From: Sphingomonas sp. PsM26
GTDB lineage: Bacteria > Pseudomonadota > Alphaproteobacteria > Sphingomonadales > Sphingomonadaceae
Length of the DNA: 64,000 bases
Direction of reading: 5' to 3'
Assembly (NCBI GenBank): GCA_030433805.1
Contig: JARUXA010000005.1
Span: 186,001-250,000 of the forward strand
Position 1 is the stretch's first letter; the number at the start of each line of letters is the position of its first letter. The position numbers and the translations under genes were made by a program. Positions 27,535 to 35,638 of the stretch are shown here, one piece after another. The notes beneath the pieces were generated by a model, which did not search any database, was not told where the DNA came from, and worked only from the letters and a program-made list of their open reading frames with translations.

Positions 27535-28935
27535 ATGAATGACCGCCCCGTCGCGGAAGGTGCGCGTTACGTCCTGTGCTGGCTCCAGCAGGCGCTGCGT
27601 GCAACCGACAATCCGGTTATCGACGCAGCGGTCCGGCTTGGCAATGTGCTGGGCTTGCCGGTGCTCGTCTATCACGGCGTGCGGGAGGATTATCCCTATG
27701 CCTCCGACCGGCTGCATCACTTCATCCTTGGTGCGAGCCGCGATCTTGCCGCGGGATGTCGGGCGCGGGGTCTTGCCTGCGTCCAGCACGTCGATCGCGC
27801 GGGGCATCGCGAGAAAGGGCTGGTCTACAGGCTCGGTGCCGACGCCGCTGCGCTGGTGCTGGAAGACCAGCCGACGTTCGTGGCACGCTGGCAGGCGGAG
27901 CGGGTGGCCGAACGGATCAAAATCCCGGTCTATGCGGTCAACGCCGCGTGCCTCGTACCGCCTGCCGTTTTGGGCGAGGGGATCGGGGGGCGTTCCGGCT
28001 TCCTGCGACGCCATGAACCGGAGCGGGCGGCATGGACCGTCGCCGACGACGAGTCGACCGACATCGCGCCCTATGACGGTACGTTGCCGTTCGTGCCCGA
28101 TACGCTGGAGGGCGACCTCGACGCATTGATCGCCGAGCTGGATATCGATCACAGCCTGCCAGCAAGCGCCGGCTTTCCCGCAGGACGAGCGGCGGCGGAA
28201 ACGCGGCTAATGCGCTTGATCCAGGACGTTCTGCCCGGTTACGCCACGACCCGCAACGATGCGACACGGCGCGAGGGCGCGAGCGGCTTGTCGCCCTATC
28301 TCCATTTCGGAGTGCTCGGGCCGCGCGAGGTGATGCGCGCGGTGGAGAAGGCGGCTGTCGGGGCACGCCACAGCATCAAGTTCGCCGACGAACTGCTCGG
28401 GTGGCGCGAGTGGTTCCATTATCAGGCACGCGCTCTGGCCAAGCCAGAACAGTACGACCGTGTCGCCGGTTGGGCGCGCGCGACGCTCGCCGACCACGCA
28501 GGCGACCCGCGGTCCCATCTGGAAAGCCTGACGGCGATGCTGCGCGGCGAGACGCGCGATGAAAGCTGGAATGCTTGCCAGCGCCAGTTCCTGCGTTTCG
28601 GCTGGATGCACAACAACCTGCGGATGTATTGGGGCAAGCGCATCATCGCGATGACGCCCGACCCCGAAACCGCTTGGGCAACGGCCTGTTACCTCAACGA
28701 CAGGCTGAGCCTGGATGGTCGTGATCCCGCGACGTACGGCAATATCGCCGCGATGTTCGGCGGGTCGCCCGGGGATACCGACCGCCCCGTCTACGGGCGC
28801 GTTGCGACGCGCAGCGACGGGTCCACCCGCTCGCGCGATAGCGGTGCCGCTTGGCTCGCCAAGGCCGCGTCGCGCCCTGTCCCTGCAGTAAGCGTTCCTG
28901 AAGAACTGCCGCGCGCGCTTTATGCGCCCGGGTGA
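27535..28935 (+). CDS. Class II-type deoxyribodipyrimidine photolyase / FAD-binding photolyase family protein
   Basis: The start MNDRPVAEGARYVL gives 466 residues. The N-terminal domain (about 10-160) is the Rossmann-like antenna domain, and the C-terminal half is the FAD-binding helical domain. The class II signature is visible in FGWMHNNLRMYWGKRI and CYLNDRLSLDGRDP, followed by YGNIAAMFGG and DRPVYG. Class II enzymes repair cyclobutane pyrimidine dimers with blue or near-UV light. The gene lies 57 bp after DUF427. No key segment appears missing. Confidence 0.9.
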   Translation: MNDRPVAEGARYVLCWLQQALRATDNPVIDAAVRLGNVLGLPVLVYHGVREDYPYASDRLHHFILGASRDLAAGCRARGLACVQHVDRAGHREKGLVYRLGADAAALVLEDQPTFVARWQAERVAERIKIPVYAVNAACLVPPAVLGEGIGGRSGFLRRHEPERAAWTVADDESTDIAPYDGTLPFVPDTLEGDLDALIAELDIDHSLPASAGFPAGRAAAETRLMRLIQDVLPGYATTRNDATRREGASGLSPYLHFGVLGPREVMRAVEKAAVGARHSIKFADELLGWREWFHYQARALAKPEQYDRVAGWARATLADHAGDPRSHLESLTAMLRGETRDESWNACQRQFLRFGWMHNNLRMYWGKRIIAMTPDPETAWATACYLNDRLSLDGRDPATYGNIAAMFGGSPGDTDRPVYGRVATRSDGSTRSRDSGAAWLAKAASRPVPAVSVPEELPRALYAPG

Positions 28936-28988
28936 CTTACCTACTGCTATCAGCCCGTGATCCCGACCCGAAAGGCCAAACCAACAAC

Positions 28989-29504
28989 ATGACCCAACGG
29001 GAAAAAGCCAACCGAACGCTCGTCGTCGTCTTCGGCGCTGCGGTGCGTTCCGACGGCACCGCCAGCCCGGCGCTCGCGCGCCGCGTCGGCTATGCCGCTG
29101 CGGTTGCGCAAAGTGATCCAAGCGTAGATCTGTTCCTGTCGGGCGGGGTAGGGACGTATCGCCCGTCGGAAGCACGCGTGATGGCCGATATGGTCGATGG
29201 CGTCGTGTCCGCCGAGCGGCTGATCCTCGACGAAGCCAGCCGGGACACGCTGCAGACGGTCGCGGCGGCGGTCGCGCATGGGCGCGAGCAAGGATATGCC
29301 AAGATCCAGCCCTGCACGGATGCCTATCATCAGCCGCGCGTGATCATGCTGTTCCGCCTGATGGGGTTTTCGACCCGCGCGGTGCCGATCGTCGCGCGCG
29401 GCCCGAAGCGGTTGCAAGCCAAGATGTGGGCCCGTGAATTTGCCGCGATCCCCTATGACGCGGTGGCCGGCCTCAACGCGGTTTGGCGCGAGCGCCGCAA
29501 GTAA
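28989..29504 (+). CDS. YdcF/SanA-like DUF218 protein
   Basis: The ATG at 28989 (MTQREKANRTLVVVFGAAV) gives 171 residues; an in-frame GTG at 28932 would add 19. DUF218 landmarks are VVVFGAAVRSDG, LFLSGGVG, LDEASRDTLQTV and the final DAYHQPRVIMLF. Members are envelope-associated or cytosolic proteins proposed to bind nucleotide-like ligands; ElyC and SanA act in envelope integrity. No membrane helix is seen here. It follows the photolyase by 53 bp and converges with the permease gene. Confidence 0.8.
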   Translation: MTQREKANRTLVVVFGAAVRSDGTASPALARRVGYAAAVAQSDPSVDLFLSGGVGTYRPSEARVMADMVDGVVSAERLILDEASRDTLQTVAAAVAHGREQGYAKIQPCTDAYHQPRVIMLFRLMGFSTRAVPIVARGPKRLQAKMWAREFAAIPYDAVAGLNAVWRERRK

Positions 29505-29512
29505 CGGCGCCG

Positions 29513-32008
29513 TCAAAGATCGCGCAGCGCCGCGGCGGGCTTGGCACGAAGCGCAGGAATACTACCCGCGATCCCCATCCCGAGCGTGATCGCGACCGCG
29601 ATCGCCAGCGTCGCCGCAACGATGTCCCAGCGCGGTGCCCAGGCGATCGAGAACACCTGCGTCACGACATACCATCCCGCTCCCGTTCCGACCGCCAACG
29701 CGACCACTACCAGGATCGTCGCCAGCATCGCATATTCCAGCGCCTGCGCGCCCAACACCTGCCGTCGGCTGCCGCCGAGCAGCTTGAGGATCACCGCATC
29801 GTATCGCCTCGCCCGCGCCGATGCCGAGACCGCGCCGATCAGCACAGCGATCCCCGCCGCTACCGTCACCGCCGCGGCGGCGCGGATCGCCACCGCGATC
29901 TGGCCGAGCACCGCGCCGAGTTGCCCGATTACGTCACCGACGCGGATCAGCGTGACCGAGGGTAGGGAAGTCCCGACGCTGCGCATGATCACCCCATCGT
30001 CCGCAGGGGCGGCATAGACGCTGGCGAGCAGGCCATGCGGCGCTTCCTCGATATAGCCCGGTGAGAAGACGATCGCGAAGTTGAGCCCGAGCCCACCCCA
30101 GTCGATCTTGCGCAAGACGGCGATCCGCGCGGGCACATCGACGCCGAGCACCGAAACCGTGATCGTGTCGCCGATCTTCAGGCCAAGCGCCGCCGCCGCC
30201 TTGTCCTCGAGCGAAACGAGCGGGGGGCCGCGATAGTCGGCAGACCACCACCGGCCGGCGACGACCGCGTTGCGCGGGGGCAGCGTCGCGGACCAGGTGA
30301 TCGTGCGGTCGCCGCGCAGGATCCAGGCACCCTCGGGCAGCGTCTTCATGTCGGCCACGCGTTGCCCGCGCAACGCGACGATCGACCCGCGCAGCGATGG
30401 CAGTGCCTCGATCTTCGCGGCGGGGGCTGCGCCCTTGACGGCTTGAGCGAAGGTGGCGGCGTCTTCGGGTTGCAGGTCGATCGCGAAGAAACGCGGGGCC
30501 TTGGCGGGGGCTGCGTTGCGCAGTTCAGAGGACAGGCTCGCATCGATGACCGCCAGTGCGACGAACAGCGAGAAGCCCAGGCCCAGCGCCACCACGAGCC
30601 GGTCGGTCTGCGCGCCGGGTCGGTGCAGATTGGCGATGGCGAGGCGCACCAGCGGCCTTCTCGCACGCGGAAGTCCGGCAGCGGTGAACCGGATGGCAAG
30701 GCCAACGAGGCACAACAGCACGATCAATGCCGACACCGCCCCGACGAATCCGAGCGCCAGAAGCCGGTTGGACGCCGTGAGAACCGCGAGCGCAACTAGT
30801 GCCGCGACCAGCAGTGCCATCACCCCCAGCACGATCGCGGATGGTCGGCGGCGGGTGCCGAGCGCATCCCGCAGCAAGGTCGCCGCGGGCACATCGCGCG
30901 CGCGTGCCAGCGCGGGCAAGGCGAACAGCAGCGCCACGAGCAGCGCCAGCAAGGCGGCCGTCGCTAACGGCACGGGATACAGCGCCAGACGTGGCGGCAC
31001 CGGAAGCGCTGCTCCGACGATCCCCGTGACCAGCCATGGTACCGCCGCACCGACCAGCAAGCCGCCGCCAATCCCGACCGCGGCGACCATGCCGAGCTGC
31101 GCAAGGAACACCGTCGCGATCGTCCGCGAGGTCGCCCCCAGCACCTTGAGTGTCGCGATGATCCGGGTCTTCCCCGCCAGATAGGCGGCCACGCCGCTCC
31201 CCACGCCGACGCCCGCGATGGCGAGCGCGGCAAGGCCGACGAGCAGAAGAAACTGGCCGAACTGGTCGATACCGCGCCGCAAACCGCCCGCCGCGCTGTC
31301 GCTCGTCCGCGCCGACCATCCTGAGTCTGATACACGCGCGAGCAAGCGATCCCGTACCGCCTTGGCATCGGCAGGCTTGGCGAGCGCGATGCGGTAGTGG
31401 CTTTCGTAGAGGCTGCCCGGCTGAACCAGCGCGGTTGCGTCCAGTCCTTTCAGGTCGACCAGCGCCGGGGGCCCTAGCGTGAATCCCGCGCCAAGCCGGT
31501 CGGGTTCCTCCGCGATGATCCCCACAACGTGCAAGGGAGTCATACCCATGCGGACGGTATCGCCAGCCTTCACGCCCAGCCGGTCCGCCGCAGCCGCCGC
31601 GATCGCGATCTCGCGATCGTGCGGTCGGGAAGCGAGCGCCCCGGCCGCAAGCCGGAAACGCCCCACCAGCGGCCACGCCGCGTCCGTTCCGCGCAGGTCG
31701 ACGAGCATCGCGGGGGTGCCTACACCCCTGCTCATCATCGCTCGCATCGATACCGTCTCGGACACCCGGCCCGCCTGCGCGAACGTCGCCAGTTCCGCCA
31801 CCGTGGCCCGGCGTTGCGACACGGTGAACTCGACGTCCCCGCCAAGGATCTGTCGGCCATTCGCGTCGAGCGCCGCGATCATGCTCGCAGCGAGGCTACC
31901 GATCCCGGCAAGCGCCGCGGTCCCGAGGAACAGGCACGCCACCAGCAGAACCAGTCCGCGCCCACCACGGCGCAGGTCCCGCAGCGCCAGCCGCCACGCG
32001 ATGCTCAA
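29513..32008 (-). CDS. FtsX-like ABC permease (YbbP type)
   Basis: The start is placed at a TTG (32008) whose TTGA overlaps the stop of the ATPase gene, giving 831 residues beginning SIAWRLALRDLRRGG after the initiator. A frame upstream to 32065 exists but is inside the ATPase gene. There are two FtsX domains with helices near 20-45, 250-345 and 370-450, and a C-terminal set near 700-830, with large periplasmic segments between. YbbP-type permeases pair with a LolD-like ATPase and are thought to drive envelope lipid or lipoprotein handling by mechanotransmission. It ends nine bases from the convergent YdcF-like gene. Confidence 0.88.
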   Translation of the reverse strand: MSIAWRLALRDLRRGGRGLVLLVACLFLGTAALAGIGSLAASMIAALDANGRQILGGDVEFTVSQRRATVAELATFAQAGRVSETVSMRAMMSRGVGTPAMLVDLRGTDAAWPLVGRFRLAAGALASRPHDREIAIAAAAADRLGVKAGDTVRMGMTPLHVVGIIAEEPDRLGAGFTLGPPALVDLKGLDATALVQPGSLYESHYRIALAKPADAKAVRDRLLARVSDSGWSARTSDSAAGGLRRGIDQFGQFLLLVGLAALAIAGVGVGSGVAAYLAGKTRIIATLKVLGATSRTIATVFLAQLGMVAAVGIGGGLLVGAAVPWLVTGIVGAALPVPPRLALYPVPLATAALLALLVALLFALPALARARDVPAATLLRDALGTRRRPSAIVLGVMALLVAALVALAVLTASNRLLALGFVGAVSALIVLLCLVGLAIRFTAAGLPRARRPLVRLAIANLHRPGAQTDRLVVALGLGFSLFVALAVIDASLSSELRNAAPAKAPRFFAIDLQPEDAATFAQAVKGAAPAAKIEALPSLRGSIVALRGQRVADMKTLPEGAWILRGDRTITWSATLPPRNAVVAGRWWSADYRGPPLVSLEDKAAAALGLKIGDTITVSVLGVDVPARIAVLRKIDWGGLGLNFAIVFSPGYIEEAPHGLLASVYAAPADDGVIMRSVGTSLPSVTLIRVGDVIGQLGAVLGQIAVAIRAAAAVTVAAGIAVLIGAVSASARARRYDAVILKLLGGSRRQVLGAQALEYAMLATILVVVALAVGTGAGWYVVTQVFSIAWAPRWDIVAATLAIAVAITLGMGIAGSIPALRAKPAAALRDL

Positions 32009-32709
32009 GCGCGCGGCCGATCGGTGGCGATGCGGCCGTCCGCCAGCGTGACGACCCGGGCGCACCGCGCTGCCAACGCCGGATCGTGCGTGATGACGAA
32101 CAGCGTCGTCCCGCTGGCGGCGTGGCGTTCGAACAACAAGTCCATGATCGCGGCACCCGTCGCGGTATCGAGATTGCCGGTTGGTTCGTCGGCGAAGATC
32201 AACGCAGGTGCGGCGACCAGCGCTCGTGCGATCGCGACACGCTGCTGCTCCCCGCCCGACAGTTGCGCGGGATAGTGCCCGGTGCGGTGGCCGAGGCCGA
32301 CCGCGGCAAGCTCTGTCTCGGCGCGCTCGAACGCGTCGCGCGCGCCCGCCAGTTCCAGCGGAACCGCGACATTCTCGAGCGCGGTCATCGTCGGCAGCAG
32401 ATGGAATGCCTGCAGCACGATACCGATCCGCCCGCGCCGCGCGATCGCGAGTGCGTCCTCGTCCAAGGCTGCGAAATCCAGCCCGGCGACCGTCACGGTC
32501 CCGCCGCTCGGACGCTCCAGTCCGGCAAGCACCGCCATCAACGACGACTTGCCCGATCCTGAGGGCCCGAGCAGCGCGACGCTTTCGTCCGCGGACACGC
32601 TGAGGTCGATACCGCGAAGGATATCCACGCGGGCCGGCGCGCGGCCGAGCGACAGCGAGACGTTGCGTGCTTCGATCAGCGCGCTATCGGTGGGGGATGA
32701 TATGGTCAC
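32005..32709 (-). CDS. ABC transporter ATP-binding protein (YbbA/LolD type)
   Basis: A GTG start at 32709 gives 234 residues beginning VTISSPTDSALIEARNV. Motifs: Walker A GPSGSGKS (48-55), Q-loop VLQAFHLLP, signature LSGGEQQRVAIARAL, Walker B LIFADEPTGNLD and switch His in VITHDP. All are intact. The 4-base TTGA overlap couples it to the FtsX-like permease. It is divergent from the arylesterase gene, with start regions overlapping by 13 bp. The set repeats the ybbP-ybbA / tesA arrangement of enterobacteria. Confidence 0.93.
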   Translation of the reverse strand: MTISSPTDSALIEARNVSLSLGRAPARVDILRGIDLSVSADESVALLGPSGSGKSSLMAVLAGLERPSGGTVTVAGLDFAALDEDALAIARRGRIGIVLQAFHLLPTMTALENVAVPLELAGARDAFERAETELAAVGLGHRTGHYPAQLSGGEQQRVAIARALVAAPALIFADEPTGNLDTATGAAIMDLLFERHAASGTTLFVITHDPALAARCARVVTLADGRIATDRPRA

Positions 32710-33359
32710 GCCTAAAGCGATATGGATGGTGGCGAGGGATTGTCCATCTCGCATTGCTGTCGCCTGCGGTATTTGTGTCGACCGCGCACGCATCACCACG
32801 GGCCCCGGTGATCTGGGCCTTCGGCGACAGCCTCAGCGCCGGCTACGGTCTCCCGCCCGCTGCGGGCTTCACCGCAAGGCTACAGGCCGCGCTTCGGCAA
32901 GCGGGTGTCGCGGCGACTGTGCGCAATGGCGGCGTCGCGGGGGATACCGCTGCGCAAGCGCGCGCACGGTTGCGCTGGGGGCTGCGTGGGCTTGGCACGA
33001 CCCCCGATCTGGTGATCGTGGAACTCGGCGCGAACGACATGCTGCGGGGGCTTCCGGTGGGGCAGACCAGAACCAATCTCGACGCGATCCTGACGGAATT
33101 GCGGAACCGGCATATCCCCGTGCTGCTCGCCGGAATGCGCGCTGCGCCGAATCTGGGGCCGGACTATGTCGGCGCTTTCGAAGGCATTTACCCCGCGCTC
33201 GCCAAGCACCATCGGGTTGCGCGCTACCCGTTCTTCCTCGAAGGCGTCGCGGGAAATCGCCCGCTGCTCCAGGCCGATGGCCTGCACCCGAACGCCCGCG
33301 GCGTCGAGATCATCGTCGGGCGTATGCTGCCCAGCGTTCGCTCCGCATTGAAAGAATAG
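32697..33359 (+). CDS. TesA-like SGNH arylesterase / lysophospholipase
   Basis: The ATG at 32697 (MIWSRLKRYGWW) gives 220 residues with an N-terminal signal helix ending near TAHA. SGNH blocks: I with GDS and Ser45 (AFGDSLSAGYGL), II with Gly in NGGVAGDT, III with Asn in ELGANDMLRG, and V with DGLHPNARG carrying Asp and His. It should be a periplasmic esterase or thioesterase. The start codon region overlaps that of the divergent ATPase gene, an unusually compact promoter arrangement. A later start would remove the signal peptide. Confidence 0.88.
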   Translation: MIWSRLKRYGWWRGIVHLALLSPAVFVSTAHASPRAPVIWAFGDSLSAGYGLPPAAGFTARLQAALRQAGVAATVRNGGVAGDTAAQARARLRWGLRGLGTTPDLVIVELGANDMLRGLPVGQTRTNLDAILTELRNRHIPVLLAGMRAAPNLGPDYVGAFEGIYPALAKHHRVARYPFFLEGVAGNRPLLQADGLHPNARGVEIIVGRMLPSVRSALKE

Positions 33360-33363
33360 GCGC

Positions 33364-33624
33364 ATGGACCTCGACGACCAGTTCCGCCGCTATTTCGGCA
33401 CCAGCGATCTTGCCACGCTGAACCCGTCCGCGCTCGATGCAGGGATCGAGCACATGCGGGTCGATTTCGGACTGGAAAAGGATCGCGACCGCCGCTTTGG
33501 TTTGTGGACGCTACTGCACATGCTCGGTGCCGCGCCCGATCTGGACGTCGCCTTCCCGTCCGAAGCGGACCGCGCGGCTGCGCGGCACTTTATGGAAATG
33601 GCGGAAAGCCTCGACGAAGACTGA
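33364..33624 (+). CDS. Hypothetical acidic protein, 86 residues
   Basis: Starts MDLDDQFRRYFG four bases after the arylesterase stop, so it is probably co-transcribed. It is a soluble helical protein with LGLEK-like region FGLEKDRDRRFGLWTLLHML and an acidic end MAESLDED. I do not recognise a named family. Codon use looks like that of its neighbours, and the spacing supports a real gene. Confidence 0.7.
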   Translation: MDLDDQFRRYFGTSDLATLNPSALDAGIEHMRVDFGLEKDRDRRFGLWTLLHMLGAAPDLDVAFPSEADRAAARHFMEMAESLDED

Positions 33625-33679
33625 CGCTCGCGGCTGCGTTGCAAACTGGTTGGTCACCCAGCGACGATGGAATAACATC

Positions 33680-34675
33680 ATGGCCCCCGCACCGTCGAAA
33701 CTCGGTTGGCTTCTGAAGCAGAACAAGCGCTATGCGCCGCTGCTGGATACCATCCTCAAGCTTGCCCCTATTCCCTTAGCGATAGGGGCTGTGCTGGCGC
33801 TGCCGATGCTGTTCATCTTCAACGGATATCTCGGCCAGCTGAACCAACCGCCAATTCCCGTCAGTCAGGCAAGCGACTGGGTGTTCCTGCTCTTGTTCGG
33901 TATCCTGGCGTCCGCGATGTTCGCCGTAATCGTCCTTCTGCCTGCGGTCTGGACCACGGTGGTCCGATGGAATGCGCCAACCATGCCGGAGCGCAAGATC
34001 AAGCTGGCCTGTGGCGTGACGGCGCTTGTCACGGTCCTTGTCGTCGCCGTGACGTTGATTGCGGATCTCGACCGGCTTGCGATCGCATTTATCGGCGGCA
34101 CGGTTCTCGGCGGCATGGCAGGCGGTTGGGCCGCAACTGGTCGGCCACCCCCACATAAAGACGTTTTCGCGCCGTCCGCCGGTTTCATGCTGTCGGCGTT
34201 CGTCGTCCTTATATGGCTGGTGTTACTATTGTCGCTGCTGTCGCCGATGTTCGAAGCGTTCGCGAATGGCCGATCGCACCTGGTCTTGGTCGGAACGTTG
34301 GTGTTGCTGCTCGCGATGCTCGGCTTGTCGATCGTCAAGCCGGCGCTCGGCGCTATCGTAGGGGCGTTGATGACCGGTTATTGGGTAGCGGAGCAGGCAT
34401 CCCCCGATCGTGGAACGTTGATTGCCAGCGCGCTTTACGCGGCTGACCTTGGTGGCGGGCGACCGGCGCACGCAGCCCAGCCGGATGCGCTAGGGGAAAT
34501 ATGCAATCTTGGCGTCGACGAACGACCCGTTTTGTACTTTGAAGTTGCGGGTTGCAGTCGCGCGGCAGCGTATCGACGTCTGCGTGCCCTCAAGGGAAAC
34601 AATAGTATTGAACGGAGACAGCAAATCCGGCGTTGGAATATGCGGGTCGCAGAACAGGGCGCGCGGAGCCGTTGA
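33680..34675 (+). CDS. Hypothetical multi-pass membrane protein
   Basis: The ATG at 33680 (MAPAPSKLGWLLKQNKR) gives 331 residues. About seven hydrophobic helices lie between residues 30 and 255, with short charged loops (for example NAPTMPERKIK). The last 75 residues are soluble and basic, with ADLGGGRPAHAAQPDALGE and many arginines near the end. I do not recognise a family. The 214-bp gap after it (34676-34889) holds no gene that I can support, only the operator-like site at 34833. Confidence 0.6.
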   Translation: MAPAPSKLGWLLKQNKRYAPLLDTILKLAPIPLAIGAVLALPMLFIFNGYLGQLNQPPIPVSQASDWVFLLLFGILASAMFAVIVLLPAVWTTVVRWNAPTMPERKIKLACGVTALVTVLVVAVTLIADLDRLAIAFIGGTVLGGMAGGWAATGRPPPHKDVFAPSAGFMLSAFVVLIWLVLLLSLLSPMFEAFANGRSHLVLVGTLVLLLAMLGLSIVKPALGAIVGALMTGYWVAEQASPDRGTLIASALYAADLGGGRPAHAAQPDALGEICNLGVDERPVLYFEVAGCSRAAAYRRLRALKGNNSIERRQQIRRWNMRVAEQGARSR

Positions 34676-34832
34676 TCACTTACATTCCGGTCGTACTGGC
34701 GGAGATGCAGTGACCTTTTCCAGACGGGACTGGCGCGATCGGCGATAATAGGCTGAAGTCAGAGACTAAATGGACATCGGACTTGTCCAACCGTGTCAGG
34801 TTGACGGCAGGGACCAACACCACCTAGCGTCA

Positions 34833-34846
34833 TGGTACCGATAACA
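34833..34846. promoter_or_regulatory. LacI-type operator-like palindrome before the GH43 operon
   Basis: The sequence TGGTACCGATAACA has the TGnTAnC-GnTAnCA symmetry of LacI-family operators. It differs at two positions from the xylan-box consensus TGGTAGCGCTAACA reported for Xanthomonas and Caulobacter sugar genes. It lies 44 bp before the ATG of the beta-sandwich/GH43 operon. A 12-of-13 match occurs before the receptor gene at 62168. Confidence 0.55.
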
Positions 34847-34889
34847 AGGTGACCGTTCATCGAGTCGCCAGGGGGTTGAGGAGCTGACG

Positions 34890-35630
34890 ATGACTGGGTC
34901 CGACCAGACGATACGGCATCGCGGCATATGGCGGGTCTTGACGACCGTCTTGCTGGGCCTGTCCATACCGGTCACGCTCCACGCGCAGACCGCCGGCAAC
35001 GTGGTCGAGGCGCTGCCCCCGCCAACCGGACTCGCACCGTTCTTCAGTCCGGCGACTGCTGCTCCCGGTACCCCGGACGAGGACGGATTCCTTCGCCGCT
35101 GGCTGTTGCTGGAGCCGATCGTCAAGCCCAACCGGACGAACTCGGGCTTCACATCGGCCTATGTGCACGATGCCTTGTCGCCCGCAAACTATCCTGGCCG
35201 GTTCGACGCCGTGCCGCGGGACGGTCAAACGACGACCGCACCAGGTACGCCGCGGTGGCACGCGCTCGATACCAACCTGTTCGACGTCAAGCTGTTCAAT
35301 CTGGCGCAAGGGCTGGGCAAGCCGACCTACGGTGTCATCTTCTGGGCGGTCACCGTCGTCGACAGCCCGCGCGAGATGCGGGACGTTCGTCTCGCGGTCG
35401 GCTCCAATTCCGCTTCCGTGTGGTGGCTCAACGGCAAGGAAACCGTCGGCCTGTTCGGCGATCGACGCATGGTCATGGACGACGTGCTGTCGCGCCCCGT
35501 GACGCTTCGCAAGGGGCGCAACGTCCTGCGCGGCGCGGTGATCAACGGACCCGGGCTGAGCGACTTCTGCGTCCGCCTGCTCGACGAAAGCGGCCGTCCG
35601 ATCCGGAATATCAAGGTCGACGTGAAGTGA
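34890..35630 (+). CDS. Secreted beta-sandwich accessory protein of a polysaccharide locus (function unassigned)
   Basis: The protein has 246 residues with a signal peptide ending near LHAQ. GAGGAG precedes the ATG. The body is beta-rich; distinctive segments are RRWLLLEPI, RWHALDTNLFDVKL, YGVIFWAVTVVDSP, VRLAVGSNSASVWWLNGKE and GRNVLRGAVINGPG. This is a jelly-roll-like fold pattern that I associate with proteins encoded beside glycoside hydrolases and acetylxylan esterases, where a WWLNGKE loop recurs. I cannot assign a catalytic role. It lies 8 bp before the GH43 gene and should be its operon partner, perhaps in binding substrate. Confidence 0.7.
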   Translation: MTGSDQTIRHRGIWRVLTTVLLGLSIPVTLHAQTAGNVVEALPPPTGLAPFFSPATAAPGTPDEDGFLRRWLLLEPIVKPNRTNSGFTSAYVHDALSPANYPGRFDAVPRDGQTTTAPGTPRWHALDTNLFDVKLFNLAQGLGKPTYGVIFWAVTVVDSPREMRDVRLAVGSNSASVWWLNGKETVGLFGDRRMVMDDVLSRPVTLRKGRNVLRGAVINGPGLSDFCVRLLDESGRPIRNIKVDVK

Positions 35631-35638
35631 GGACCATC

